Assembly: GCA_016743945.1 (NCBI GenBank)
Contig: JADGFI010000003.1
Coordinates: 269,132 to 333,131, forward strand
Length of the DNA: 64,000 bases
Source of the DNA: Desulfobacteraceae bacterium
Lineage (GTDB): Bacteria > Desulfobacterota > Desulfobacteria > Desulfobacterales > Desulfobacteraceae
Direction of reading: 5' to 3'
Position 1 is the first letter of the stretch, and each line of letters begins with the position of its first letter. The notes under the pieces are model-generated. The model saw nothing but the letters and a program-made list of their open reading frames with translations. It was not told the origin of the DNA and did not search any database. A program made the position numbers and the translations under genes. Positions 44,462 to 53,592 of the stretch are shown piece after piece.

Positions 44462-46061
44462 ACACAATTTTCCCATCAAAAAGGGTCAGCCAAACTTTGG
44501 TCCCGGCGATGGCATCCAATGGAATCTCAAAAATATTTTGATCCGCCACCACCAGATCGGCTAATTTTCCCGGGGTGATGGATCCTAGTAATTGGCCACA
44601 TCCCGCAGACTCGGCCGGAGTCAGGGTATACGCCCGTACTGCCTCGTCCACGCTCAGGGCCTGCTCCGGGTACCATCCAGCTTCAGGGGTTTTGTTCATC
44701 CGCTTCCGGGTAACCGCCGAATAAATACCGGCAAAGGGATTGGGATCGGCCACCGGGGCATCGGAACTTAAGCACATGGGAACACCTGTATTTAAAATAC
44801 TTTTAAGGGTGTAGGCATATTTACCCCTGGGACCGACACACTGGTCGATCATGGAAATATCCAAACTCAAATTATTGGGCTGGCAGGAAACTGCCAGATT
44901 TTTAAGCCGGCTTAACTTTTCCAAATCTTCGGGTAAAATCATCTGGAGATGTTCCAACCGATGGGGAATCTTGCAACGGCTCTGACCTTGCTGCTCAACC
45001 CGTCCAAACATGGCAATAATCTCCCGGCAGGCCCGGTCCCCAATGGCATGGACCATACAGGCAAGTCCTGCCCTGTCCGCCTTCATGACAGCGGCTTCTA
45101 TCTGGTTGACCGGCGTCAAGGGCATGCCGTAATCGGCATCCAGATATTTTTGGGTCAGCCAGCCGGTCCTGGCCCCCATGCCGCCGTCGGAAAAAAACTT
45201 TAAATGCCCCAGTTTCAACCGATCATTTCCAAACCCGGATTGAACCCCCAACCCAATGGCCTGGTCCGTCATTTCTCCGGGAAGGGCCACGTGGCACCGC
45301 AGGGTTAATCGCCCGGACGCCTCAAGTGTTTGCCAAATTTTAAGGGCACGAGCTCCCTCACCTCCCCCCATGAGCCGGATATCATGGACGCTGGTCAGCC
45401 CCAAGCCATGGGCATGGGACATGGCCTTTTCCATGTTCGCCAACAAGGTTGATTCGGGTAAGGGGAGAACCGCCTCCCGGATCAGGTTGGGCGCCAATTC
45501 CTTGAGAACCCCTGTGGGAAAACCGTCAGCGGTACGGACGATGACCCCTTCATCGGGATCTTTTGTCTGTTCATCAATGCCGGCAAGCCGCAATGCCAAT
45601 GAATTGGCCACCGCCAGGTGGAGATCACACCGCCAGATACAGACAGGATTGTCCGGGGCCGCCCGATCAAGATCCCCCCGGTCCGGCATTTTATTTTCAG
45701 GCCATTCCGACTCGTTAAACCCCTGGCCCAACACCCACTGGCCCGGACCCACTTGGGCCGCCTTTTTTCTGATAGCTTTTTCCATACCGGAAAAATTGAT
45801 GGTTTTTGAAAAATCAATGCTGTCATAATTCAGGGCCCATTCATAAAAGTGAAAATGAGTATCGCAAAACCCCGGCAGCACCAGCTTTTTTTCCAAATTC
45901 TTTGTATGGGTGCCGGGACCTGCCAGACCCAGAATATCCCTGTCAGCGCCCAGGGCAACTATCTTATTTCCCTTGACCGCTAGAGCAGTGACTCCAGGAT
46001 ATTCTTCATCCAGGGTGTGGAGGGTTCCATTATACAGTATCAGATCGGGCACCGGGTTCAT
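44442..46061 (-). CDS. Amidohydrolase, YtcJ-like (metal-dependent)
   Basis: A 539-residue metal-dependent hydrolase of the YtcJ/amidohydrolase-3 group. The first metal motif is HFHF in DTHFHFYEW. Later elements are HAIGDRACREII and LEHLQMI, plus the composite beta domain (GKLADLVVADQNIF) near the C-terminus. Its ATG shares a base with the stop of the proline-racemase gene (TAATG). The family acts on formamides, hydantoin-like or N-substituted amides; the substrate here is unknown, but the neighbouring racemase suggests a proline, hydroxyproline or pyrrolidine derivative (inference). Confidence 0.88.
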   Translation of the reverse strand: MNPVPDLILYNGTLHTLDEEYPGVTALAVKGNKIVALGADRDILGLAGPGTHTKNLEKKLVLPGFCDTHFHFYEWALNYDSIDFSKTINFSGMEKAIRKKAAQVGPGQWVLGQGFNESEWPENKMPDRGDLDRAAPDNPVCIWRCDLHLAVANSLALRLAGIDEQTKDPDEGVIVRTADGFPTGVLKELAPNLIREAVLPLPESTLLANMEKAMSHAHGLGLTSVHDIRLMGGGEGARALKIWQTLEASGRLTLRCHVALPGEMTDQAIGLGVQSGFGNDRLKLGHLKFFSDGGMGARTGWLTQKYLDADYGMPLTPVNQIEAAVMKADRAGLACMVHAIGDRACREIIAMFGRVEQQGQSRCKIPHRLEHLQMILPEDLEKLSRLKNLAVSCQPNNLSLDISMIDQCVGPRGKYAYTLKSILNTGVPMCLSSDAPVADPNPFAGIYSAVTRKRMNKTPEAGWYPEQALSVDEAVRAYTLTPAESAGCGQLLGSITPGKLADLVVADQNIFEIPLDAIAGTKVWLTLFDGKIVYERQGV

Positions 46062-47101
46062 TATACAATAAATCCTTGTTGAAAGGGGTCAGTGTTGTCG
46101 AGCACAAATTGATGCAGACCGGTCACCCATGCCCTGCCCGTTATTCGGGTGACAAGGGCATCAAACTGCCCGATCTTGTTTTTGCTTACCAGTTCGGCAT
46201 CAAAGGAGGTACCCAAGGGACTTGAATTAATATAGGCTTGATGCAGCTTGATTTTACCATAATGATACAGCAATGCCAGCTTGGCCGCCGTTCCCGTTCC
46301 GCAGGGAGAACGGTCCATATGGGACTCTCCATAAACGACCATCCCGCGGCCATAGGCCTTCCCATTTTTAATCCCTGAATCATAAAATTCGGCCACATCC
46401 ACCGTATTTACATCGGGCCGAACCGGATGAATCACCTCAAGCTGTTCATTGGCAGCGTCTATGATTTTCATACCAAGATCCACCAATCGGCTTTTGTTGT
46501 CCATCACAGGATCAATTCCCAGTTTAACAGCATCCACCATGGCAAAAAAACCGCCGGTACAGACCAGGTCAAGTTTCACCCGCCCGAATCCCTCTACCAG
46601 AACCTCCCTGTTGGTATCCAACACAAAGGAAGGAACCATATGGATGGCCACAGAGGTCACCTTTCCATCCGTGACATTGGCCCGGGCATCCATGATGCCC
46701 GAAGGCGTATCTATCAAAATAGTATTTTCCCCCTCACACAATTCAAGAAACCCGGTTTGGGCCAGGGTGACGACCGCCCCTATGGTGGCATGGCCGCACA
46801 AATAGGGATATCGCTTTGCATCCATATAGATCAGCCCAAACGCGGCATTGGGTGTCACATTTTTTGTGACCATGGCGGCCAGAATCTCCCGGGACCCTCT
46901 GGGTTCTTTTGTCAGCAGACATCTTATCGGATCATAATAGCGTTTAAAATATGCCATTTTCTCCATCATGGTATGGCCGGGGATATCTCCAAGCCCCTCC
47001 AGAATCAACCGGGTACTTTCTCCTTCTGTATGGGAATCTATGGTTGTGATGGGACTGACACTCCCTTTGAACAGGCGGGAGACATCTTGAAAAGGGCTCA
47101 T
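46061..47101 (-). CDS. Proline racemase / hydroxyproline epimerase family protein
   Basis: A 346-residue cofactor-independent racemase-epimerase. Both catalytic cysteines are present: one in YLCGHATIG (MCGH-type motif) and one in DRSPCGTGTAAKLALL. Because the second cysteine is not replaced by threonine, it should racemise or epimerise rather than act as trans-3-hydroxyproline dehydratase. The N-terminal pattern TIDSHTEGESTRLI is typical. The ATG at 47101 is preferred, with GGAGG ten bases upstream. First enzyme of a three-gene coupled set with the YtcJ amidohydrolase and the sigma-54 regulator. Confidence 0.92.
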   Translation of the reverse strand: MSPFQDVSRLFKGSVSPITTIDSHTEGESTRLILEGLGDIPGHTMMEKMAYFKRYYDPIRCLLTKEPRGSREILAAMVTKNVTPNAAFGLIYMDAKRYPYLCGHATIGAVVTLAQTGFLELCEGENTILIDTPSGIMDARANVTDGKVTSVAIHMVPSFVLDTNREVLVEGFGRVKLDLVCTGGFFAMVDAVKLGIDPVMDNKSRLVDLGMKIIDAANEQLEVIHPVRPDVNTVDVAEFYDSGIKNGKAYGRGMVVYGESHMDRSPCGTGTAAKLALLYHYGKIKLHQAYINSSPLGTSFDAELVSKNKIGQFDALVTRITGRAWVTGLHQFVLDNTDPFQQGFIV

Positions 47102-47118
47102 AAAAAGGGTCCTCCAGA

Positions 47119-47253
47119 TCAATGGATTGCAATCAGGTACTCGCCTATTCCCAATTGGCTTAGCATTAACCCCAGCCCATGATCAAGGAATTTTTTTAAT
47201 TTTCGGATCTGCCGAAGCATCTGCGCCCCAAAAGAGATATCGGCGTCACCCAT
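47119..47253 (-). CDS. Possible small protein, 44 residues, overlapping the end of the PEP-binding gene
   Basis: Frame starting MGDADISFGAQMLRQIRKLK and ending GIGEYLIAIH. Its ATG overlaps the stop of the upstream gene (ATGGGTGA), and it ends 17 bases before the proline-racemase ATG. It has a basic amphipathic middle and a hydrophobic end. The tight overlap suggests translational coupling, but no family is recognised and it could be chance. Confidence 0.4.
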   Translation of the reverse strand: MGDADISFGAQMLRQIRKLKKFLDHGLGLMLSQLGIGEYLIAIH

Positions 47254-50200
47254 TCCCGACAACAGGGATATCTGCCATCACATCTTCTGGGCTCTCGGGC
47301 GTATCCGGCATGAGAACGGCCTGGGAGGTTTTACCGTCCACCAGTATTTTAATGGGGGTATCAAAATGAATATGCTTTAAATATGGGGTCTTATTCGCAC
47401 AGGATTGGCACTTAAAAAAATCATAATCAATAAAATCATCCCCTTTGTCTGAGACCGTAATATAAGAAATCCCCAGGGAGGTAATATTCTGAAAAAAATG
47501 GGATCCCTGGGAGGGGTCGGCTTTTATGCTTTCGATGGTGGTTTCCACCATCACCCCCACATTAGAAATATCGTTCCACCCCACAGGGATTCCCAGCCAC
47601 CGGTCCGAGGATCCCCAGCGTCCGGGCCCGATCAATACGTATTTTTGATTATTTTCATGGAACAATCCATTGATTTTGTTTATTTGGGCCGCTATTTCAA
47701 CGGTTTTTCCCGGGTCAAAACTTACAGGGTCCACATAGACCAGATCATAAATATCCTTGTATTCCCCATTGCCCAGGGACACACTTGAATAACAAAATGC
47801 CTTATCAATGGCGGCCTTATCAATTTTCACCCCAAGGTTCTGCTTATACCGCCCCATGGGCCGAATCTGGAGAAGGGAAAACTCAGGCTTTCCACTGCCT
47901 TCCCCGGGCAGGTTCACGGCAAATTCCACTTCCACGGAAGACCCCATCCACCGGCTGCCGATCTTTGTCACCTCTTCTAAAATTTGCGCCAGGGGAAAGG
48001 AATTGTATTTCAGGATATTGGCAAAGGTCAGGACGGGAAAACCCTTGGTTGAAAAAGAATCCCGGATCCGGTTGTCCTGAACATGGAAAGTGGAGGACAA
48101 CAACCGGACAGCCGGATGATCCATGGCATCGCTCAGATCCAACCGGGCCAGGGTGGGGTCCTTTGTTGAATTGTCAACAAAGCTGCCATTACCGGGGAAG
48201 CCATTTGTTTTTAAGGCATAAAAATATTTTTGAGAATTTTCAAGGATATCGTCCACAGTTGAAAACTGAGGAAGGAACTGGGGATATTTGGGACAGAACC
48301 GCAGGGTTTTCCCCCCTTCCACGACTATTTTGCCAAGGCCCAGGGCAAGGTAAGCAATCCCCTCCGTAGCCTTGAGATGGGCAATGGGATAAAAGTTATA
48401 GGACTGGGCCACACCGGAGATTGTCGGATAAAAAGAATCTTTATGGTGACGCCCCGTGAGCTGCTGGAGAATAACCGCCATTTCCTCATCCTCGGTTCTA
48501 AACATGGTACTTTTAGCATAGGAACGAGGCGCTTTTAAATAGGTGGAGGCATAAACCAGCTTAATGGCCAGCACCAACCGTTCCAACCGTTTTTCCAAGC
48601 TGGAATCTGAATTGGGCAGCATATAGGTATCATAAAGCCCTGCAAAGGGTTGATAATGGGCATCCTCAAAAAGAGAAGAGGACCGGACAGCAATGGGGTA
48701 TCGCACATTTTCAAGATAAAGTTTAAGATTTTTTTCCAGCCAGTCGGGAAATTTGGCCGCAACAAACCGTTCAATGACCTGGCTATCCGCAAATTCCTGA
48801 TCCGATTCCAGCAGCTGGACCAGGTTGTTCTCTTCAACAAACATTTTAAACCCGTCCGTGGCAATAACAAAGGTCTGGGGAATACTGATATCAACCCCTG
48901 GAAACATTTTGGCCAAAGAAGGGTCCAGCTTGATCTGGGAGGCCATGAATGCAAGACCACGGGCTTTTCCCCCCAGAGAACCGCTGCCGATTTTCATAAA
49001 ATCCGTGTCCGAATCAAATTTTTCCGAATCAAACTCAATAACATGTCCCTGGCGGGTTCCCCTTATCCTGAACCGGATCGTATCAGTGATGAACTGCTTG
49101 AACTCCTCGGGATTTTTGAAATCATCAATGGAAACAGGTTTCAGGTTCAGGGCAAAATCAATCTCACTCCTTGCCATGAACCACCTGGAAAAATCATTGT
49201 TATTGGCATGGAATAAAATAGATGCATCGGGAATCTCGGTGATCAGCTTTCCCATCTCTCGTATTCCGCTTGCCCGGGCGATTTCATCCCCATTGGGCTT
49301 CCTGAAAACAAAGGCGCCAAACCCCAGCTTGGACACAAAAAAAGTTTTAATCTGATCATGAAGATTGCTTGAATTTTTATTGATAAAAACCGCCGGGATA
49401 TGGGTGACGAGGGCGCGGTTTTCCTCCTCGGTGCTCAGGACGAGCACGGGCAGGTCCGGTACCTCGGACTTGATCTGGGTCAACAGCTTATATCCTGCCT
49501 GTTTGTCCTCTCGCCCGCCCTTTGGATACCGCATATCGGAAAAGACAGACAAAACATAGGGTTTATATTGTTCATACAGGGAAATGGCCTCTTCATAGGT
49601 GTGGGCAACCAATACCTTGGGTCGCCCCCTCATTTTCAGCAGCCTGTGTTCCTCGTTGATGGAATCGGCAATCACCGACTGGGTCTGGAGTACAATCTGC
49701 TTGTAGAGCATGGGCAAAAAAGAAGAATAATGATAGGGGGAATCTTCCACCATGATGATCACCCTAACCTTGGCATTTTTTGTGTCAAAGGCCACATTCA
49801 TCTCATCTTCTAAATTTTTGACAATGGCCAGGAGCAGGTCGGCATTTCCACCCCAGATATAGGTTCGGTCAACAGCCGTATTGGTATCATCACAAATATA
49901 ATGATCAATATCGCAGGTATTGTGGAGCAATAAAAAGAAAAAAAGCCCGGAATACCGCTTCTTGACTTTTTCACCAAAGGCATAAACATCCATCCCATCC
50001 AGGCTGGGCATGGCAAGGATCAGATCGAAATGCTTTTTTTCCAGCTGTAAAAAGGCCTCATCTGCCGATAAAACCCAGGTGAGCCGGGGCGGCTTTGACA
50101 GGTTCAGTCCCTTGTATTCATTGATAATCCGGTTGGACAGTCGACCTTCCTCTTCCATGATAAAGGCATCATAGGGACTGGACACCAGAAGGATATCGCC

Positions 50201-50272
50201 CACCTTTTTCGCCATGAGTTCATGGTAAATCTTGATGATTGGCGACGGGAAACTGGTTTTGGCGATATCCAT
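47246..50272 (-). CDS. Pyruvate/PEP-binding domain protein with two N-terminal receiver-like domains
   Basis: A 1008-residue protein. Residues ~25-160 and ~168-330 look like degenerate response-regulator receiver folds (LILAMPSLDGMDVY; VRVIIMVEDSPYHYSSFL and VLSVFSDMRYPKGGRED). The central part matches the ATP-grasp PEP/pyruvate-binding domain of PpsA/PPDK, with GSGSLGGKARGLAFM and FPDWLEKNLKLYLENVRYPIA-type text. The C-terminal part has LIGPGRWGSSDRWLGIPV. The phospho-histidine swivelling domain and the TIM-barrel PEP-utilising domain of true PEP synthase are not visible. It is therefore more likely a signalling or kinase-like protein than a gluconeogenic enzyme. Preceded by a 56-residue small gene. 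Confidence 0.85.
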   Translation of the reverse strand: MDIAKTSFPSPIIKIYHELMAKKVGDILLVSSPYDAFIMEEEGRLSNRIINEYKGLNLSKPPRLTWVLSADEAFLQLEKKHFDLILAMPSLDGMDVYAFGEKVKKRYSGLFFFLLLHNTCDIDHYICDDTNTAVDRTYIWGGNADLLLAIVKNLEDEMNVAFDTKNAKVRVIIMVEDSPYHYSSFLPMLYKQIVLQTQSVIADSINEEHRLLKMRGRPKVLVAHTYEEAISLYEQYKPYVLSVFSDMRYPKGGREDKQAGYKLLTQIKSEVPDLPVLVLSTEEENRALVTHIPAVFINKNSSNLHDQIKTFFVSKLGFGAFVFRKPNGDEIARASGIREMGKLITEIPDASILFHANNNDFSRWFMARSEIDFALNLKPVSIDDFKNPEEFKQFITDTIRFRIRGTRQGHVIEFDSEKFDSDTDFMKIGSGSLGGKARGLAFMASQIKLDPSLAKMFPGVDISIPQTFVIATDGFKMFVEENNLVQLLESDQEFADSQVIERFVAAKFPDWLEKNLKLYLENVRYPIAVRSSSLFEDAHYQPFAGLYDTYMLPNSDSSLEKRLERLVLAIKLVYASTYLKAPRSYAKSTMFRTEDEEMAVILQQLTGRHHKDSFYPTISGVAQSYNFYPIAHLKATEGIAYLALGLGKIVVEGGKTLRFCPKYPQFLPQFSTVDDILENSQKYFYALKTNGFPGNGSFVDNSTKDPTLARLDLSDAMDHPAVRLLSSTFHVQDNRIRDSFSTKGFPVLTFANILKYNSFPLAQILEEVTKIGSRWMGSSVEVEFAVNLPGEGSGKPEFSLLQIRPMGRYKQNLGVKIDKAAIDKAFCYSSVSLGNGEYKDIYDLVYVDPVSFDPGKTVEIAAQINKINGLFHENNQKYVLIGPGRWGSSDRWLGIPVGWNDISNVGVMVETTIESIKADPSQGSHFFQNITSLGISYITVSDKGDDFIDYDFFKCQSCANKTPYLKHIHFDTPIKILVDGKTSQAVLMPDTPESPEDVMADIPVVGNG

Positions 50273-50295
50273 TTTTATCCTTTTAAATTTTTGTT

Positions 50296-50466
50296 TTAAT
50301 CCAGCCCCATCTGAATCTCAATCCTGGCGATTTCCTTTAAAAGGCCGATCTTTCTTTCCAAAGAAAGATCGGTTGCCGCCAGCTGTCGTTGGAGACCCAG
50401 GAGGATCATTTCCTCACGATATTCATTACAGGTATATGTTTGACCGCCTGTTTTTGGTTCTTCCAT
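50296..50466 (-). CDS. Small protein, 56 residues, upstream of the PEP-binding gene
   Basis: Starts MEEPKTGGQTYTCNEYREEM and ends EIARIEIQMGLD, with a helical, heptad-like middle (LLGLQRQLAATDLSLERKIG) suggesting a short coiled coil. CAGGA lies seven bases upstream of the ATG. The stop is 23 bases before the PEP/pyruvate-binding gene start. It sits in a leftward operon after the rRNA methyltransferase. A perfect 28-base palindrome lies inside its coding sequence. No family recognised. Confidence 0.65.
   Translation of the reverse strand: MEEPKTGGQTYTCNEYREEMILLGLQRQLAATDLSLERKIGLLKEIARIEIQMGLD
50344..50371. other. 28-bp palindrome inside the small gene
   Basis: CCGATCTTTCTTT - CC - AAAGAAAGATCGG, perfect 13-bp arms with a 2-base centre, within coding sequence for TDLSLERKIG. 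In RNA it can form only with a larger loop. In DNA it is a candidate protein-binding site. Confidence 0.6.
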
Positions 50467-50515
50467 TATAATTCCTGTTCACTATAGTTCTTGTCTGGCC
50501 TGAATCCTAACCAGA

Positions 50516-51721
50516 CTAATAGAGTTCGTATTTAACCAGTTTTCCATCCAGCCCTCCGATTTTTAAGGGTCGCTTCCAGGAAGGAGACAAGGGCACCTTT
50601 TTAATAAACTTTGGCTCTCCGAAATAAACATAGGCCGTACAATTTTGACACCGCTCCTTGAAAAAAAGCCCCAGATCCTTATAAAACTGATTCATGTCCT
50701 GGTCTTTTCCCATACGGATACCATAGGGCGGATTGGTGATGATCACGGCATCTTCAATGGAAGGGATCTCCTTAAAATCCATGAGATCAATGTGAATGTT
50801 TCCGCCGAAATGCAGTCCCATAAGATTGGTTTTCACCGCATTCACCGAAACTTGTGATATATCGCTTCCGGCCATCATTTTTTCGGAAAGGGGTTTAATC
50901 TCTTCATTGGCAGCAACTTTGACCCTCTCCCATAGGGGAGCATCAAAGTCCGGAAGCCGCTCGAACCCAAACTCCCTTCGAAAGATTTGAGCCGGAATCC
51001 GACAATAGTGCATCAAGGCCTCACACAACAAAGTGCCGGACCCGCACATGGGATCAACCAGCAATCTTGAACCGTCCCACCCGCTCAACCGGACAATGGC
51101 AGCCGCAATGGTCTCCTGCATGGGGGCTGATACAGACTCTTCCCGGTATCCGCGTTTGTGTAAAGGCCCGCCGGAAGCATCCACGGAAATCGTTGCAATA
51201 TTCTGGTGGATATGAAGGTTAATGGTGATCCAGGGATTTTTGGAATCCACACTGGGCCGCTTGTTACTCCGGTCCCTGAAATAATCGGCAATGGCATCCT
51301 TGACCCGAAGGCCTGCAAAATTGGAATGGGTGATATCCGACTCAGATACATTGGCCATAATGGAAAAAGTTTGATCAATGGTTAAAAATTCTTCCCACCG
51401 GATCTTTTTAGCGGCCTTGTAAAGATCATCCTTTTCGATGCACTTAAAGGTTACCAACGGCGCCAGCACCCGGGAAAGCAGCCTGGCATGATAATTTATT
51501 CTATAGAAATCCTCTTTGGAGGCCTTGAACCAGATTCCCCGAAACACCGGCCTCAGGCCATAGCCGCCCAACTCCTTGACCTCAGTTATGGCGATATCTT
51601 TCACACTTTCCGAAACCTGGGCAAAATACTGGGAGTCTTGTTCATATACGTATTCAAGCTTGGCGAGTTTCCGTGTTCTGCCCCGCCCCTTTTGAAGGAT
51701 ACTTTTTTTACCTGTGTTCAC
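50516..51721 (-). CDS. rlmL: THUMP-domain RNA methyltransferase (RlmL N-half-like)
   Basis: A 401-residue SAM-dependent methyltransferase of the UPF0020 family, with an N-terminal THUMP RNA-binding region (~45-190) and the Rossmann methyltransferase domain. Motif I is DPMCGSGTLLCEA and motif IV is NPPYGIRMG. E. coli RlmL carries an additional RlmK half; this protein has only the m2G2445-type half, as in many bacteria. Start at 51721 (MNTGKKSILQKGRG...) with a basic N-terminus. First gene of the leftward set that continues to the PEP-binding protein. Confidence 0.85.
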   Translation of the reverse strand: MNTGKKSILQKGRGRTRKLAKLEYVYEQDSQYFAQVSESVKDIAITEVKELGGYGLRPVFRGIWFKASKEDFYRINYHARLLSRVLAPLVTFKCIEKDDLYKAAKKIRWEEFLTIDQTFSIMANVSESDITHSNFAGLRVKDAIADYFRDRSNKRPSVDSKNPWITINLHIHQNIATISVDASGGPLHKRGYREESVSAPMQETIAAAIVRLSGWDGSRLLVDPMCGSGTLLCEALMHYCRIPAQIFRREFGFERLPDFDAPLWERVKVAANEEIKPLSEKMMAGSDISQVSVNAVKTNLMGLHFGGNIHIDLMDFKEIPSIEDAVIITNPPYGIRMGKDQDMNQFYKDLGLFFKERCQNCTAYVYFGEPKFIKKVPLSPSWKRPLKIGGLDGKLVKYELY

Positions 51722-51832
51722 CGCTCACATCCTTATCGATAAAACCAAAATTATTAAATAACCCTTTATATCAGTATTTTCACATTATTAAAACAGATAG
51801 CTGAAATGGGAGGCGAGACAACCGGTTAGGTC

Positions 51833-53578
51833 TTACCTGGGAGTCTGCAGTTTTCTGTATAGTGTGGGAAGGCTGATACCCAGTTCTTTTGCTGCCTTTT
51901 CCTTGGCTTCCACGCTGTTGCCATGTTGTTTTATTGTGCTTTGGATCATTGATATCTCAAAATATTTAATTTTATCCGCCAGGGTTTTGTATTTTTTCAG
52001 GGGATTGCCGGCCGAGATCGAATCAGGCAGGCTCTCCAGCGTGATATACTCTTTTTTTTCAACATTTGTGGCATATTCAATGGCATTCTGAAGTTCCCGG
52101 GCGTTGCCCGGCCAGTGGTATGCCATCAGTACTTGTTCCGCCTCCTTGGAATACCCTTTAATTTTCAAATTAAAATTTTTGGAATATTTTTTTAAAAAAT
52201 AATTGGACAAAACCATGATGTCTTCTCTTCTTGCCCGAAGAGGAGGTATGGAAAGCGGCATGACATTCAGCCTGAAATAAAGATCTTCACGGAATTCACC
52301 TTTTTTCTGCATCTTGAGCAGGTTCTGGTTGGTCGCTGCGATCACCCTGACATCCACACCCATGGATTTGACTCCCCCTACCCGTTCCACCCGCTTGTCC
52401 TGGAGTACCCTCAATAATTTTGCCTGCATGTGCAAAGGCATATCCCCTATTTCATCCAGAAAGATGGTGCCGCCGCTTGCAATTTCAAATTTCCCCGGCT
52501 TGCCCCCTTTTTTAGCGCCGGAAAAAGCCCCCTCATCATAGCCGAACAATTCACTTTCAAGCAGCGCTTCGGGAATTGCAGCACAATTAATGGGAATAAA
52601 GGGCGATGTCACCCTTTGGCTGCCATAGTGTATGGATCTTGCAAATAATTCCTTGCCGGTACCGCTTTCTCCCTGGATCAGTACCGTGGAGTCATTTTTT
52701 GCAAGCAAACTAGCATATTCCTTTATTTTGATGATATCACTGCTGCTGCCATGGATATCATCTAAAGTGGTTTCCATCTGCTTTTCAGAATATTCATACA
52801 CAACCGAGCGCATCTTTTTTATATTTTCAAGGGAGATGATGGCCCCTACAATTTGCTGTTCCACCTCCACAGGCCGGCCCGACAAAAGGCATTGGTTAGA
52901 CATGTTCAAAATCGGGTCTGTTTCCTGGCGGACAATTATTTTTCCGTCAAGAAGGGGTGAAAAATCATTTTTGGGCAGATAATTTTCAAGCAATTGTGTT
53001 GTTGTCGCTCCCTTTAATTTTAACAATTCATTTGCATGGGCATTTACCTGGGTGATCACCCCCTTGGCGTCAATTGTAACAATACCTGTGTCCATGAAAT
53101 TGATCAGGGCGTTTAATTGATTCTGAATGATTTTTTCTTTTTTGAGCAGTCGGTTCAGCCGGATTTCATTGCAGACAAGATTGGCCATTTCACCGATGAA
53201 ATCCAAAAGTCCGGCAGTATTTCCTAATAATTTGTCCTTTTGCTTCTGGGTGTAAGCAATCATCAGGATAACACCTATAATTTTATTGTCATATTCTATG
53301 GTACGGATCAATTCGGCAGTTTCAGGGCAATTGCCCTCATAGACACACCCTTTGCACAATTCATTAAACCCAGGATTGGCCAGGATCATCACCTTGTTTT
53401 TGATCACCCCCCGGACAAACTTTTTGTTGATGTTGGTTCCCCGTTTTTTGAGAAAAGTTTTACTGGTGGCAACCAAATTGAAATTTTCATCAATAAAGGC
53501 CACGTCCATTTCCATGGCTGAAGCAATTGCACTGACCACATATTGAGCGGTTTTTTTAATTTGTCCTAGCTTCGTCAT
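51833..53578 (-). CDS. Sigma-54-dependent regulator with Cys-containing N-terminal sensor and PAS domain
   Basis: A 581-residue activator. The N-terminal sensor (~1-150) contains a cysteine cluster (CKGCVYEGNC), possibly redox- or metal-binding. A PAS domain (~180-290) follows. The AAA+ domain has Walker A GESGTGKE (about residue 302) and Walker B IFLDEIGDM, and a Fis-type HTH ends the protein (KEKAAKELGISLPTLYRKL). The sigma-54 contact loop reads GAFSGA instead of GAFTGA. The start at 53578 (MTKLGQIKKTAQYV) has AGAGG upstream. Divergent from the SHMT-like/TRAP cluster, with operator-like repeats between them, so it most likely activates that cluster. Confidence 0.92.
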   Translation of the reverse strand: MTKLGQIKKTAQYVVSAIASAMEMDVAFIDENFNLVATSKTFLKKRGTNINKKFVRGVIKNKVMILANPGFNELCKGCVYEGNCPETAELIRTIEYDNKIIGVILMIAYTQKQKDKLLGNTAGLLDFIGEMANLVCNEIRLNRLLKKEKIIQNQLNALINFMDTGIVTIDAKGVITQVNAHANELLKLKGATTTQLLENYLPKNDFSPLLDGKIIVRQETDPILNMSNQCLLSGRPVEVEQQIVGAIISLENIKKMRSVVYEYSEKQMETTLDDIHGSSSDIIKIKEYASLLAKNDSTVLIQGESGTGKELFARSIHYGSQRVTSPFIPINCAAIPEALLESELFGYDEGAFSGAKKGGKPGKFEIASGGTIFLDEIGDMPLHMQAKLLRVLQDKRVERVGGVKSMGVDVRVIAATNQNLLKMQKKGEFREDLYFRLNVMPLSIPPLRARREDIMVLSNYFLKKYSKNFNLKIKGYSKEAEQVLMAYHWPGNARELQNAIEYATNVEKKEYITLESLPDSISAGNPLKKYKTLADKIKYFEISMIQSTIKQHGNSVEAKEKAAKELGISLPTLYRKLQTPR

Positions 53579-53592
53579 AGAACCCTCTGTTT

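Noticed and set aside
46427..47182. 251-codon plus-strand frame over the racemase gene
   Set aside because: Antisense reading of the proline-racemase gene, whose catalytic motifs are clear on the other strand.
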